The notes beneath the pieces were generated by a model that made no database searches, was not told where the DNA came from, and saw only the letters and a list, made by a program, of their open reading frames with translations. A DNA stretch of 64,000 nt, taken from contig CAIIXF020000010.1 in NCBI GenBank assembly GCA_903813345.2, forward strand, positions 34,275,425 to 34,339,424, given 5' to 3'. Numbering within the stretch: the stretch's first letter is position 1; every line of letters begins with the position of its first letter. The translations under genes and the position numbers were made by a program. The DNA is from Owenia fusiformis. Taxonomy: Eukaryota > Annelida > Polychaeta > Sabellida > Oweniidae. Shown here piece after piece: positions 10,803-22,800 of the stretch.

Positions 10803-13800
10803 TTAATCGCTATCATCATCAACTGTTGCTTTCTTCCTTTTCTTGGGTCGAGGTTTGCCAATTTCTTCATCCTGGAAAAATTGTACAAAAAATCAAATTT
10901 ATTCAATCTTAAACCCTGATCATGATAAACTTCAAAATTTAAATTCATTTATAAGAAACTATGATGCTTATTCTCTAAATAATACTAACTATTGAAAAAA
11001 ATCCTCAACTAGAAAATGTAATATCCACGTCCTATTTGGACTTGTCACTAGCCAGACCATTTTTTAACCTTTGACACTTACAGAAAAGGTTTGTATTTAA
11101 GTCCATTGGAGGTGCTGATATAATTTTTTAATTTAGAGGTAACAAATCCATATTGTGGGTGGTCCAATTTGTTTAATTTTCAATGTTCTATTAACTGAAT
11201 GGCACAAATATTTACATTTAAACATATCCACACTTCAGTTTCTCTTAAAGTTTATGGAATCAGGTTTCTGAGCTAGGGTTCTCATCAGAATATTTGTTGA
11301 TAAAAATAAAAATGATGATAAAATACCACAAGCTTAAAATCAAAAGCATACCTCTGAACTTTCAGATTCTGTTTCTGATTCAAGGATCTTTTTACTTCGA
11401 CCCTTAGGACTGAGATTCCCATGAGCCTTTGCTGCTTCTGATGCACGCCGACTAGGAACTTGGCGCAAAACTCGCGTTGATCGAACCTCTTCAAAGTCTT
11501 CTGCCAGTGCAAAAAGGTCACCAAATCTGCAAATATTCCCCAGTTATAAACTATATATTTTAATAAACAGGGTGGCACAATAAAAAAAGTACACCTTCAT
11601 GTTCAAGCACACTACATGATTAATCAACATCATAAATTATATTTTCAGCGTATATACAGGGGAGGCCAAAATATTTTTATCTCTTTTTTGGCCCACCCTG
11701 TGGAATTACTCAAAGTTGATATTTGAAACATTTTAATATCATGAAGAATCACAAAGGTTGATATTTGAACATTATTATCCACCAAAAATCACAATTGGTA
11801 ATATTTCTATTTTGAACAAAGCCCCATAAACAATATACACTAGTGCCTTACCTTGCTTTCTGGGCATCACTACATGCTGTTAATGCTTGAAATAATGCCT
11901 GTTGCATAGACTCATGGTTTAAAACTGAAACACAAAAACATTTTAATAAAAAATTTATTTAAAGAAAGGCTCCTGATTTTTTGTGTTTAATCCAAATTTT
12001 GTGGTGCAAATGACTTGATGGATATTTCATAATGATTGAACTTATATATATATTCAAAAAGACATGCTGACACACTGAATACTATATTTTAGAAAACCTA
12101 GGCAATTATATTGTATTCGAAATGTAATATTTACAGGGCGTTCATAAAGTTCTTGCAAAAGTACTCTAATTTCTTTGTTTCTCAATCAATCTGGCTGAAT
12201 GTTTCACTATGTAAATGGAATAAACAAAAATTTAAAAAATGCAATAGAGATTTACTCACATGATATATTTTGGCAAACTTGTCTCATGTGTTCTAGGTGA
12301 TTAAGGATTTGTTCGGTGCTTGGGCCATCTTTTTTACTGCTTTGTCTAAAATTGAAAACAACTAAATTAAGATCAATTATAATTTATAATATACATGTAC
12401 TTTAATTATGAAAACTACAACTATCTACAACTATTTTTGATGTTATTAGTATTGGCTATCAATTCAAATTTATTCTTCAACATGTATTGCAATGACTTCA
12501 GTATGAATGAAATGTCTCTTGGTGTTGTGGTCTCAGATTGTGATAAAGTACTTGAATGGTGGGGGAGGGGGTAGTAGACATTGTTTCTTTTCACATTAGA
12601 TCATGGTTTGTGATAGATGAGGTTTGTTTTGACTGGTGTACTGTTTTCTTGCCATGTTCTGTTATAATTTTTAGTTTGTGTATCAATTTTTAGTTTGTGT
12701 ATAAATAAAAGTGGTCCTTAACTTTTTTGAGTAGTATATTCAATGTTGACCGAGTATAAATACATTTCTTCCAACCTCATCTATTTACTTGAGACAAGAT
12801 TACGGAAATCTCTTTTTGGTAAATTTGATCTAGATAAAAATATAAATGTAAAATATGATTACTGTACATTTAGAACTTACTTTAACCCTTAAATGATCAA
12901 CCGCGCATCTGAGATGTGACCTTGAACGTTACACTGAACAAACAAAAATTTAGTTCATTCGAAGAAAAGATCGTTTTTCATCAATTATTACAACAATTTT
13001 GCACTCAAAGACAGATTTTGAGTTTTCAAAGAAAATCTGAAACTTTTTATTAGTTTTGATCATTTAAGGGTTAGGAAAGTAAAAAATACATTCAGACATT
13101 AAGAACTTACTTATGTCGTTTCCTATTAGGTGTTGAATTTGTACATTTGGATATAAGGTTGAGTATTTGATCGGCAAGTCTATCACCATTTTCTTGTGCC
13201 CAGTACTTGAGAACAGAAATAGTAAATCTGTCACCCTTTTTGCAAGCTCGACAAAAAAGAGGCCGTAGCAGCTCTAACGTTGGCCTAAAATCAAACATGA
13301 AGAGTACATGAGGATGAATTACTTTTATGAAATGGATTTATAAATGTACCTACAAGATCTGCAATTATTTGGTGCTTTTCTGGTGCTAAACGCTTACTGT
13401 AGATTGGGTTTATTTGGCGCCCGCTTTAATTTGTCGAATTTGGCGAAATTGAAAATTTCGTCAATATAAATCTTCGCCAAAATTTAGAATGAATCCCCGG
13501 GAGTTATCTAGGGTATTTCGTCCAGTGAATTTAGGTCACTTCCGGTTTAGTTTTTTTCCAAAAACATGAAAAAATGTCTCTAATAAATTGGCTCAGAACT
13601 GGTGAGTCAATCATTAATACTCAGGGAAAAACTAGAAAGGAAAAGCGCGGTATAGTAGCAGCATCGATCGAGGTGCAAAATGTAAAGGATGATCTCACAA
13701 AAATGTACAAACGTGGTGAATACTGAATATCGCCAGTGGTCCTCAAAAGAAAAAATGAACATAGCCAAACATGCCCATTTACATGGTAATTTGCAAACAG

Positions 13801-16800
13801 CGCGTAAGTTTAACATTGCATTTTTTTAATTTAAATTTTTTTTTGCACATCCGCCAAATTAAATAGCCGCCAATATGCCAAAAAATTAAAACATTTTTTA
13901 AATAATGCATCTTAAGCTGGAACCAGTGGAATTTCACTATCTCATCTCTGTTATTGAAAATTCAAACTTACGCTTCTTCTTTCATTTGCACCATGAGACT
14001 GGTTAATGCTTCAGCATGGCCTGAGAACTCCAATTTTGGCAATATGGGTATGATGTGTTCTATTTGCATATTATGGGCAAAGATAAGCTGCCACAGGAAA
14101 TACTGCTCGATGGATTCCCACTCCAGACTTGCATCTAAATAAAGGAAATGAAATTGATGAGATAAAATTGTGTAAATAATAGATGATCGTAACACCATCC
14201 TACTCTGTAACAGAAGTCAACACTTCAACAGTGCATTCAAGTCACAGTAAGCGTATATTTTTGACTTTATAATGAGCCAATGAAAATTTATCAATGAGAC
14301 AGAGATATGTACAGTATAACAAAAATAACTTACTGAGGACTGAAAGAATTGAATCTTTCTTGATGATGACCAGATGTCCCATAAGAATCTCACAGACTAG
14401 ATCCTGGAGCTGCCTGCCATCTATTGCAGAAGTGATGAGATGCAACAGCCGTATGTTTCCTACAGCTATATTACTGAACTGAAAATACATTACCAGATTT
14501 CAAGAAAAACAGTCCCACTTCACTAGAGCTCAGGGTTTGTGAGTAGGGTGCATATTTCCTATTTTTATATTTTAGATTAACGCTTCTGTGGAATATTTGC
14601 ATATGATTGTACTCAATTTCAAGTGGATGCAAAATAGAGAAGGGTCGGTCACGGTTCGGTTCGGTACTGTGTAGCCAAAAACCGTGGTTAATCGAACCGA
14701 ACCGTGACTGACCTTTCTCTAATGCAAAACAACTCATACCTGGGTGTATATATCTGGCAGTATATATGTGAACATGGCAACATCATCTTCCTGACAAAGC
14801 TGCAAAAAATCAAAACATGCTCATTTTTTATCATTTGGTTCTTTTCATGGAGACATCCTGTTAGAGTATATATGAGATGTTAAACATGTTCAGGGTGACA
14901 CACAACATACAACTCTCCATATTTTCAATAACATTATTATTTATGGCTGAATCTTCGTGAATTTTCATTGCGTTAAGTTGGTGAAAAAGTTGATAAATGC
15001 CAATTTTGAGTTGTTTCTTAATTGATTATAATTATAGTATCATACTATTACTAGAATCCCAGTATTCGGATTGGTTTAAGACCATGCAAAAATCGTTAAA
15101 AAGTATTTCCCTATATATAGAAATATTGAGTTCTTATTCACTTACTGTTAGATCTGAAAGGAGTGACGTTTCTAAATCTCGGTCTAAACCTTTACAAAAA
15201 TCTTTGTACGATGACATTTTTTCATCTACCATTTTGCTGGAAAAGATAAAAATGAAGATCAAAAATAGAGCACATTTTTGCAATGGCCTCCTTCAAGATT
15301 GTATTGTATTGTATTGTATTGTATTGTAAAAAGTTCTTGACATGCAAAATGTCACCATCTGCCATTTGTTAGTTGCCAACCGCCGAATACCAACCCTGAA
15401 CACTGTCAACAAAATAATTTGAAGGTATAATATATATGTCACCACTTCTGGTGACATAAAAAATAATTTAAAATTAAATCCCATTTCTAAAATTTACATA
15501 CTAAATTGAATTTTTGATAACATGCTACATATTGGCCTTTTAAGGAAATCAAATCATCTCACCTGACTTTAAGGAAATATAGAAGGAGATACCCTATCCG
15601 AGGTTGTTTATTAGCCATCTCCCCAAGGAGTATAAGGAGGGGATCTCTAGCAGGAGTGTCTTCAGGGGTTTGGCATAAATTCCTGAAATCAGATTTATAA
15701 TATCCATAAAACCTGAGAACACAATCTGACAAAAAGATGGGTGAAAACCCAGAATTCATATAGGTGAACTTATACTTTACTATCTTTATGTAAAAGTGAA
15801 TCTAACCTCCTTAACAATCTATCCACCTTACTGTACTGATAAAAATATATGTGGCATGTCATGGCAAGATGAGCCAATCATATTGTAATAAAACTTCACT
15901 TGTGTGTTGAGTGAAAACAAAAAAGTTTTTTTCTTCAAACCAAATTTGACAATGTAAACATCGGAAAAATATATAAACTGCACATATAAGGGTATTTTGA
16001 AAGAGGTAGACACAGGCAGGTGGAGGAACTTACCTAAATAAAACAAAGAGAGGCGTCCCCACTGAATCTTCAATTGAGCTGGAAGTAACAAGATGTCTAG
16101 TGGAGAAAATAGTATTAAACAAGGTACAATACTACAGCTTACCATATAATATACAATATATCGAATAGATAAGATAATTGTCTCAATGCAATATAGTAAG
16201 TTTAAAATGTCAGCTTCACCATTTCTAATTTTAAGTGTCAGTTTCACTATTTCTGATTTAAAGTGTCAGCTTCACAATGTCTCATTTAAAGTGTCAGCTT
16301 CACCATTTCTTATTTAAAGTGTCAGCTTCACTATTTTTAATTTAAATTGTCAGTTTCATTTCTTCTGATCATTCTATATTTGAACGCAATATGTCAAAAG
16401 TGTCGACTCGTGCAGTTTCAACATGTTTTCTCTCTAAAATTTCAATGAACTGGTATACAATTTAGAGTATTAACTACATGTGTGTATAGTATATTGCATG
16501 ATGATGTCATCATTTTGTGATTTACTTTGCATTTTTCAAAACAATTTTTCAAACTTACTCATCGTCCACATGTTTTGGAAAGACGTTGTTGTTAAACGTT
16601 CCAGAGAGAAGTTGGCAAAGACAAGTTCCTAATGTTGATGATGTGTCTTGCGATTCAAAATCATCCTGTAGAAAAAAGAATCAATATTTAAACAATTAAT
16701 ATCTGAAAATTATACACACCAGTTATACACCCCCTGGTGTGTCAAAGCCCGTATACTGTTGTAAATTTGTTATGAAAACTGAAATAAATTATTTTGAAAT

Positions 16801-19800
16801 TGAAATTGAAAAAATTAATGACACATTCAGTGAATGATTCACCATAATTTGTGTCAGAAATACAGCTGTCATAGTTGTTTATAGTTTTTCTTGCATTTCT
16901 ATACAATTTAGTGTGTCTTTTTCTATATTTCTTAAGCCTCAGTCCAATTTGCTCTATGGCGGCATGCAGTGGCCATAGCTTCAAAAAAATCGATATAGAA
17001 AATCTACATCATACTGTTTATCCCTATATTTTATGCTACATATTATCTCAATTTTGGGAAGCTTAACAGCCGCCGTACAGTTGCCGTAGATCAAATGTGA
17101 CTGAGGCATTATTGATTCTTCTCTGCTTCTCTATTTAATATTTTAAAACAGAACTGCCATTATATACAATAATAAAGCGATACAAAATTTCATCAATTTT
17201 ATTTCATCCAGTGTAAAAACGTGACTTTGAATTCCCGGGAACATTTTTTCAAGGGACACAGTTTTTTGAGGGGAACACATTTTTTGAAAATCAGTACGTC
17301 CCAGGGACGCAATCTTGGACAAACCTACTGAAAACATTGAATAGTCTCCCTAAAAGATGCACAATGCATTCTAGAATTACAGGGAAAATAGTGATATATT
17401 GAGAAAACACCAACTTACATCTTGTATGACTGTTTGTACAATGTTGTCCATTATTTCACACTGATTATCATTGTCCCTGCAAATCATAATAAATAAACAT
17501 TATTATTTATTTAATCCTTTAATCCTATTGTATACTGTATGTTCAAAGAAGTTTTAGATAAAAACCATGTTTGAATATTAAACGAAATTTTTCAATGCAT
17601 TAGTATCAAAATATGTTTAATTCAACATTTTATATAAACAAATTTTAAATATTACTTCACAAAATGAACCCTAAAAAACAAAGATTGGTTCTGAAGTAAC
17701 CTCTTAACAGTAAAGACAATTTTTATGGTTCGCTGCCCCGTCCTACCACTGCCATTGCTCTCGCAGCCAAGGTCAAATATGGATTTTAAGTTTAATGTTG
17801 ATCGATACTGGGTAAACAATGACCTGAATGGAAATGATAATATAAAGAAAATTGTCCATCAATGACAAGCTTCGGTTGGCTCAGTGAAATCAAATGTTTC
17901 TCTTATACTTAAAAAAAGAGTAGATGAAGCTTACTTTTAAGAAGCTATTTGTCAAATGAATGTGAAGTTGTCTACTTCACAATGTTCACAATTCACTATA
18001 CTTACATTTCATTTTGGAACTGCACAACCAATGGTTTGAGATCACCCTCTAAAAGGTCAACTAGCTCACTAATATCAATATTCTGACATCGTGGCGGAGG
18101 TAATTTGATCGGCCGAAATTTGTTTTCTTTTAATTTTCCTTGAAAAGAAAAAAATCAATGAACATCTGGTTCTTGCAAACAAACACCAGGGAAATCATTG
18201 CAAATTATAGAATTCTTTCATCATATACCAAGTAATTTTGTTAAATTACTGAAAATTATTACTTTCTGAAAATAACAAAAGAATTTTATGAAATAACAAG
18301 ATAAAATACAAGATAACCTAGGAAGACTTTCTGAAATAACAAGAAAGACTCTGCCAAATAATTCACAAGAAAGACTTCTACAAAAAAAATCATAACAAAC
18401 AATTCAAATGTACCTATTGGGATATCCTCATCCTCAGAGAACTCGGCCTCTGAGGTGTTGTTCGGGGTGCCAGTGGGAAACTCTGATATATGATTGGAAG
18501 GTGTAATAGAAGGAGACTCTGTTTCCATGGGGATAGACTCTGGCTTCGGAGTTGGAGATGACAGGTCTCTCGAAGTAATTATTTCTTGAATCTCTTCTTT
18601 GGGACTTGACACTTAAATAAAAAAATATTCAAAAATTATTCTTGCACTTTTAACAAATTAATTAAAATATGATTCCTGTGTAAATTCATCACTCTGGTAA
18701 TATATTAATAATAACTTAAGTTCATTTACTTCAGAGTAAAATGTTTTATTTAAAATATGATCGTTTTAAAAATAATGTTCAGTGTAACTAGAATAATGTT
18801 TTTAATGAAATAAAATATTATAACAATATACAGTTCTTTTTTAATAAAATAGTTTCAATGAGGCCTATCATATATACTGTAGTATAGAGGCTTCTAAGCC
18901 AACTAACCTCACAAAAATACAGTGTAAACAATTAAAAAATTAATATTCACCATCATGTGAGCAGAATGGTGCAAAGTTTTCCCGCACCATAAGGCGTAAT
19001 TCTTTGTCTAGTTTGGCATTGTCAAATAATGGCGATAATGACCTGCAAACATATAGGAGCACATAATTCTGATATCTTAAATTAGTCTGTATTGGTTACA
19101 CTCACTCACGGTGGTCTTAAATTCTAAAGAATAAAGAAATATCTTTTGTCAGGTACAAATTCAACACTTCTCTCATTTATAAAACATTGTATGGATGCGA
19201 TTAAAACGTTAATATAGCTATGTACAGATGTATGATATAAACTCCAGTAAAATCTGTCTAATCTCAACAGGTGTTCTGATATACAGATTTCACTAAATGT
19301 TAAATTTGAATTTATTCATGATGAATTATCTTCTGTACTTACTGTAAAACCTTTTTATTAATAATAGTTTTTAGTGAAGTGTAGATCCCGGCTCTGACTT
19401 TGTCAGTTAGCACTGGATAGAAGTTAGTCATGATCTGAAATAAAGATAATATAACATACCAAGTTGATCAATAAGTTCCGAGAAAAGCATCTTGCACTGT
19501 ATTACAAAAGGGAATGTAAAATAATCACTTTGATTCCCTTAATGTCCACTTATTGGAAAAAATACATAGTAACCATGGCAACAGGACTTTTGCTAGTGAT
19601 CCCGTGGTTTGCACTTATTATACAATCAATAAGCTAGAAAATGAGACACTGATCCTCACTTTAGTAAAGTGGTGTTAGTTAGACAAGGCACAATTCTATT
19701 ACTTTAACCTTAAACATGAAGTCTATTTGAGAAAATGGTGTTAAACAAGGTGCGATACTATTACTTACCCTACACAAGAAGTCTAGAAGGGTGGCAGTGA

Positions 19801-22800
19801 TGGCAGGATGGGGTCTCATAGAGTGATACATAACTAAGATACCAGGCTCTGTAACAGATAAAGCTCAACATTTTAACAAGGACTACATTATGCAGTTTTA
19901 ATATCAATTTCAATATCATACTAAAATCATTTGAAGCACAATTAATAAAAGAACAATGTTTTCTCAAAATATGAGAGCAAAGAAGATATTGTTAAAATGA
20001 TTTGTTTAAATTAATTTATTTAATTGGAGATTTCCCAGTCAGGTCAGTAAATCAACAGTGCATCTATAATGGAAAAATCAAAGTAGAAGATATTGAAATT
20101 ATGATTTTCTTGAATTTTCAATGTTACTTTTTCCTCTATTTATTTTGCAGTAAAAAAATCATAACCATCATGATGATACACTTACCTATATTCATAATGC
20201 TATCTTTGCCCTCTTCAAAGAAAAGCCAGTCATAGAACAAAGATAATTTGGCATTTGATGCAGCGACATTGGACTGAAAACAAAAAGCTTTTGTTTAAGA
20301 TACATGTATTTAACCAAATTTTTGAACATCTTAATCTCTTGTCTCTAAAATCGGTTCGACTCATTGAGACCATTTTTATTTTTGCCACTTTTTCCATTTA
20401 ACATCCCTTCCTCTCTACATCTGAGAACTTAATTTTAAGAATTTTCAAAATAAAAAAAATTCAGAGACGGAATATCAATCCTCACTCCGTTCGTTGAGTA
20501 GACTTACTGTACATGTGGTGAGAAGCCAACCAATCACAGCCCAGCGTGGTATGACATCGGAACAGAGAAGATCATTGGACGGGTGAATGACGCCACAAAT
20601 ATAGCGTATGAGATCGCATCTCAGCGACTGACTCTCTGGCGTTGAAAGGTACTGAAATCACATGTAAATTAGTTTTAAACATGTCTTATTTGAGCATTAG
20701 TTATTCATAGATTGCCCATCACAAACTAATTAGCGTTATTATCAATTCTCCCAACTGGACCTATTAGTATTCAGAATTCGCAGGGCTTTTCTAGGATAAG
20801 CAATTTCTAAGCGATTTGTTCTATGCTACTGAGTCTTCTATTTTGCAGATGTATTACTTAAGGATTTTGAGCTCGTTTATTTAAATGTTTCATATCTTAT
20901 TATTATTACATACAATTGTTACAATTGCACAAATTTTGTGATTTAAACTCAAAATTTCAATCAAGATATTTGACATCATATTTTGCAATCGGTTTTTAGC
21001 TACATCTACATAATAATAAATTTTCTGTACTATTTCACAAAATGTTATCAATTTTTCACAAAATGTTATCAATTTTTCACAAAATGTTATCAATTTTTTA
21101 CCAAATGTTATCAATTTTTTACCAAATGTTATCAATTTTTACCTGTCTTTGAAACCATTCTTGATATCTTTTCTGTTGGCCAAATTTCACTTTTGTAGTT
21201 AGAAAAGCTAGTTTATTTTCCATATCTGGGGTCAACCTTGATACAAGATATTTCCTAGATGTACGGACTAACATCAGCTGGTGTATGCCTGAAAATAAGG
21301 ATTATAGCATAATTTATGTATGTATGTATTTTGTTGCTTGCCACTTGTATTTTCTGTCACCTTTCTTAATCCAATATATGATTCACTATTGTAGAAGTAT
21401 ATAAATTTCATTTAAACACTTAAATAAAAAAAATCAAGAGTTGTGGTAATGGGTAGGGCTAGGCACAAAGGCTTTCGAACCCCTCACTCCCTTCAGTCGT
21501 TTGGGGTACAGAAAACGTTTGTGCCTAGCCCTGCAGGGTGTATTCGACAATATTACCCCTGCTCTTCAGTCTATATTTCTTAAATAATAATTATGAGAAC
21601 AAATATTTTATTAATTATTCAAAAAAATTTCTGATAAAATCCATAAATACCTGTAAAAGTGGGACTCAGTGTTGAAGGATTATATAAAATATCTTGCCAT
21701 AATTTCTCAAATTCTGGTATCCTAGCAACATACTGAAGCAGACGGACTAAATCTCGACCAATCAGACAACAATCTTGCCACTGAAATAAGAACGTACAAA
21801 ATTGTTTCATTGGTGCAAGATACACATTTTTACTGATATATGAGTAATTGTAAGGCTAGCAAATATTTACTAAATACCTTGGAGCATACATTTAGTAAAT
21901 GGTTGGAACACAAGGCATTCGACAAGGAAATCTGGTTATGTTTAATATATTTTTAGAAAACCAAACAAAAATTTCAAGTATCAATACATGTACTTTTAAT
22001 GAACTCGAAGGACAATAGAAATTTTAAAATTTTGATCCTATATTATATTATATTGAAAGGAATTCCCAGATTACAAACTCAATACATTTGCTTGGCCCTT
22101 CAACAGGATGTTAAACTTATTTAAATGCCCATGGTCCTATAACTAGAAATCCTGGTGCTTTTGAAATAAAATCATATAAAAAATACCAACCTTTTCTGTC
22201 AATGCTGCTATACAGAAGTCTACTTCCCGTTGTCGTAAAATGTGAAATGTCGGATTATTATGGTCCACAATCACTCGTAAATATGTATAAATTGCAGTTG
22301 ACAATAATGTTGGGTTGTTATTAACCCAAGCTTTGTTCTCAGTCAAAATGTCCAATACTGCCTCTGTGAGATAGATATTTCGTGGCGAGACGTCACCTCC
22401 AGCGATTTGACGCAATAATGAATGGATGACAGATTCTGCCATTGGCACTGCATTTTTCACAAATTCTTTGGACACCCAGAGAATCTGAAAGTTGAAAAAT
22501 AATTACATCATCAGGGGGTTACTCTAATTGTGCTTTCATCAGACATTGCACCTTTAAATGAGTTCAGTTCATTTTCCTGGATATTGGGATATTTCTGAAT
22601 TTTACCACCTTTACCTGGATTTTGTCAAATTATCTATGTTTTCCAAAAATAACCCGAGTTTCCTATATTTTTGCCATATTTCATTGGGTTTTGCCATATT
22701 TCCGTGAGATTGCCATATTTCACTGGATTTTGCCAAAATTCCCTGAGTTTTGCCATATTTACCTGGGTTTTGCCATAATTCCCCAAGTTTTGCCATATTT

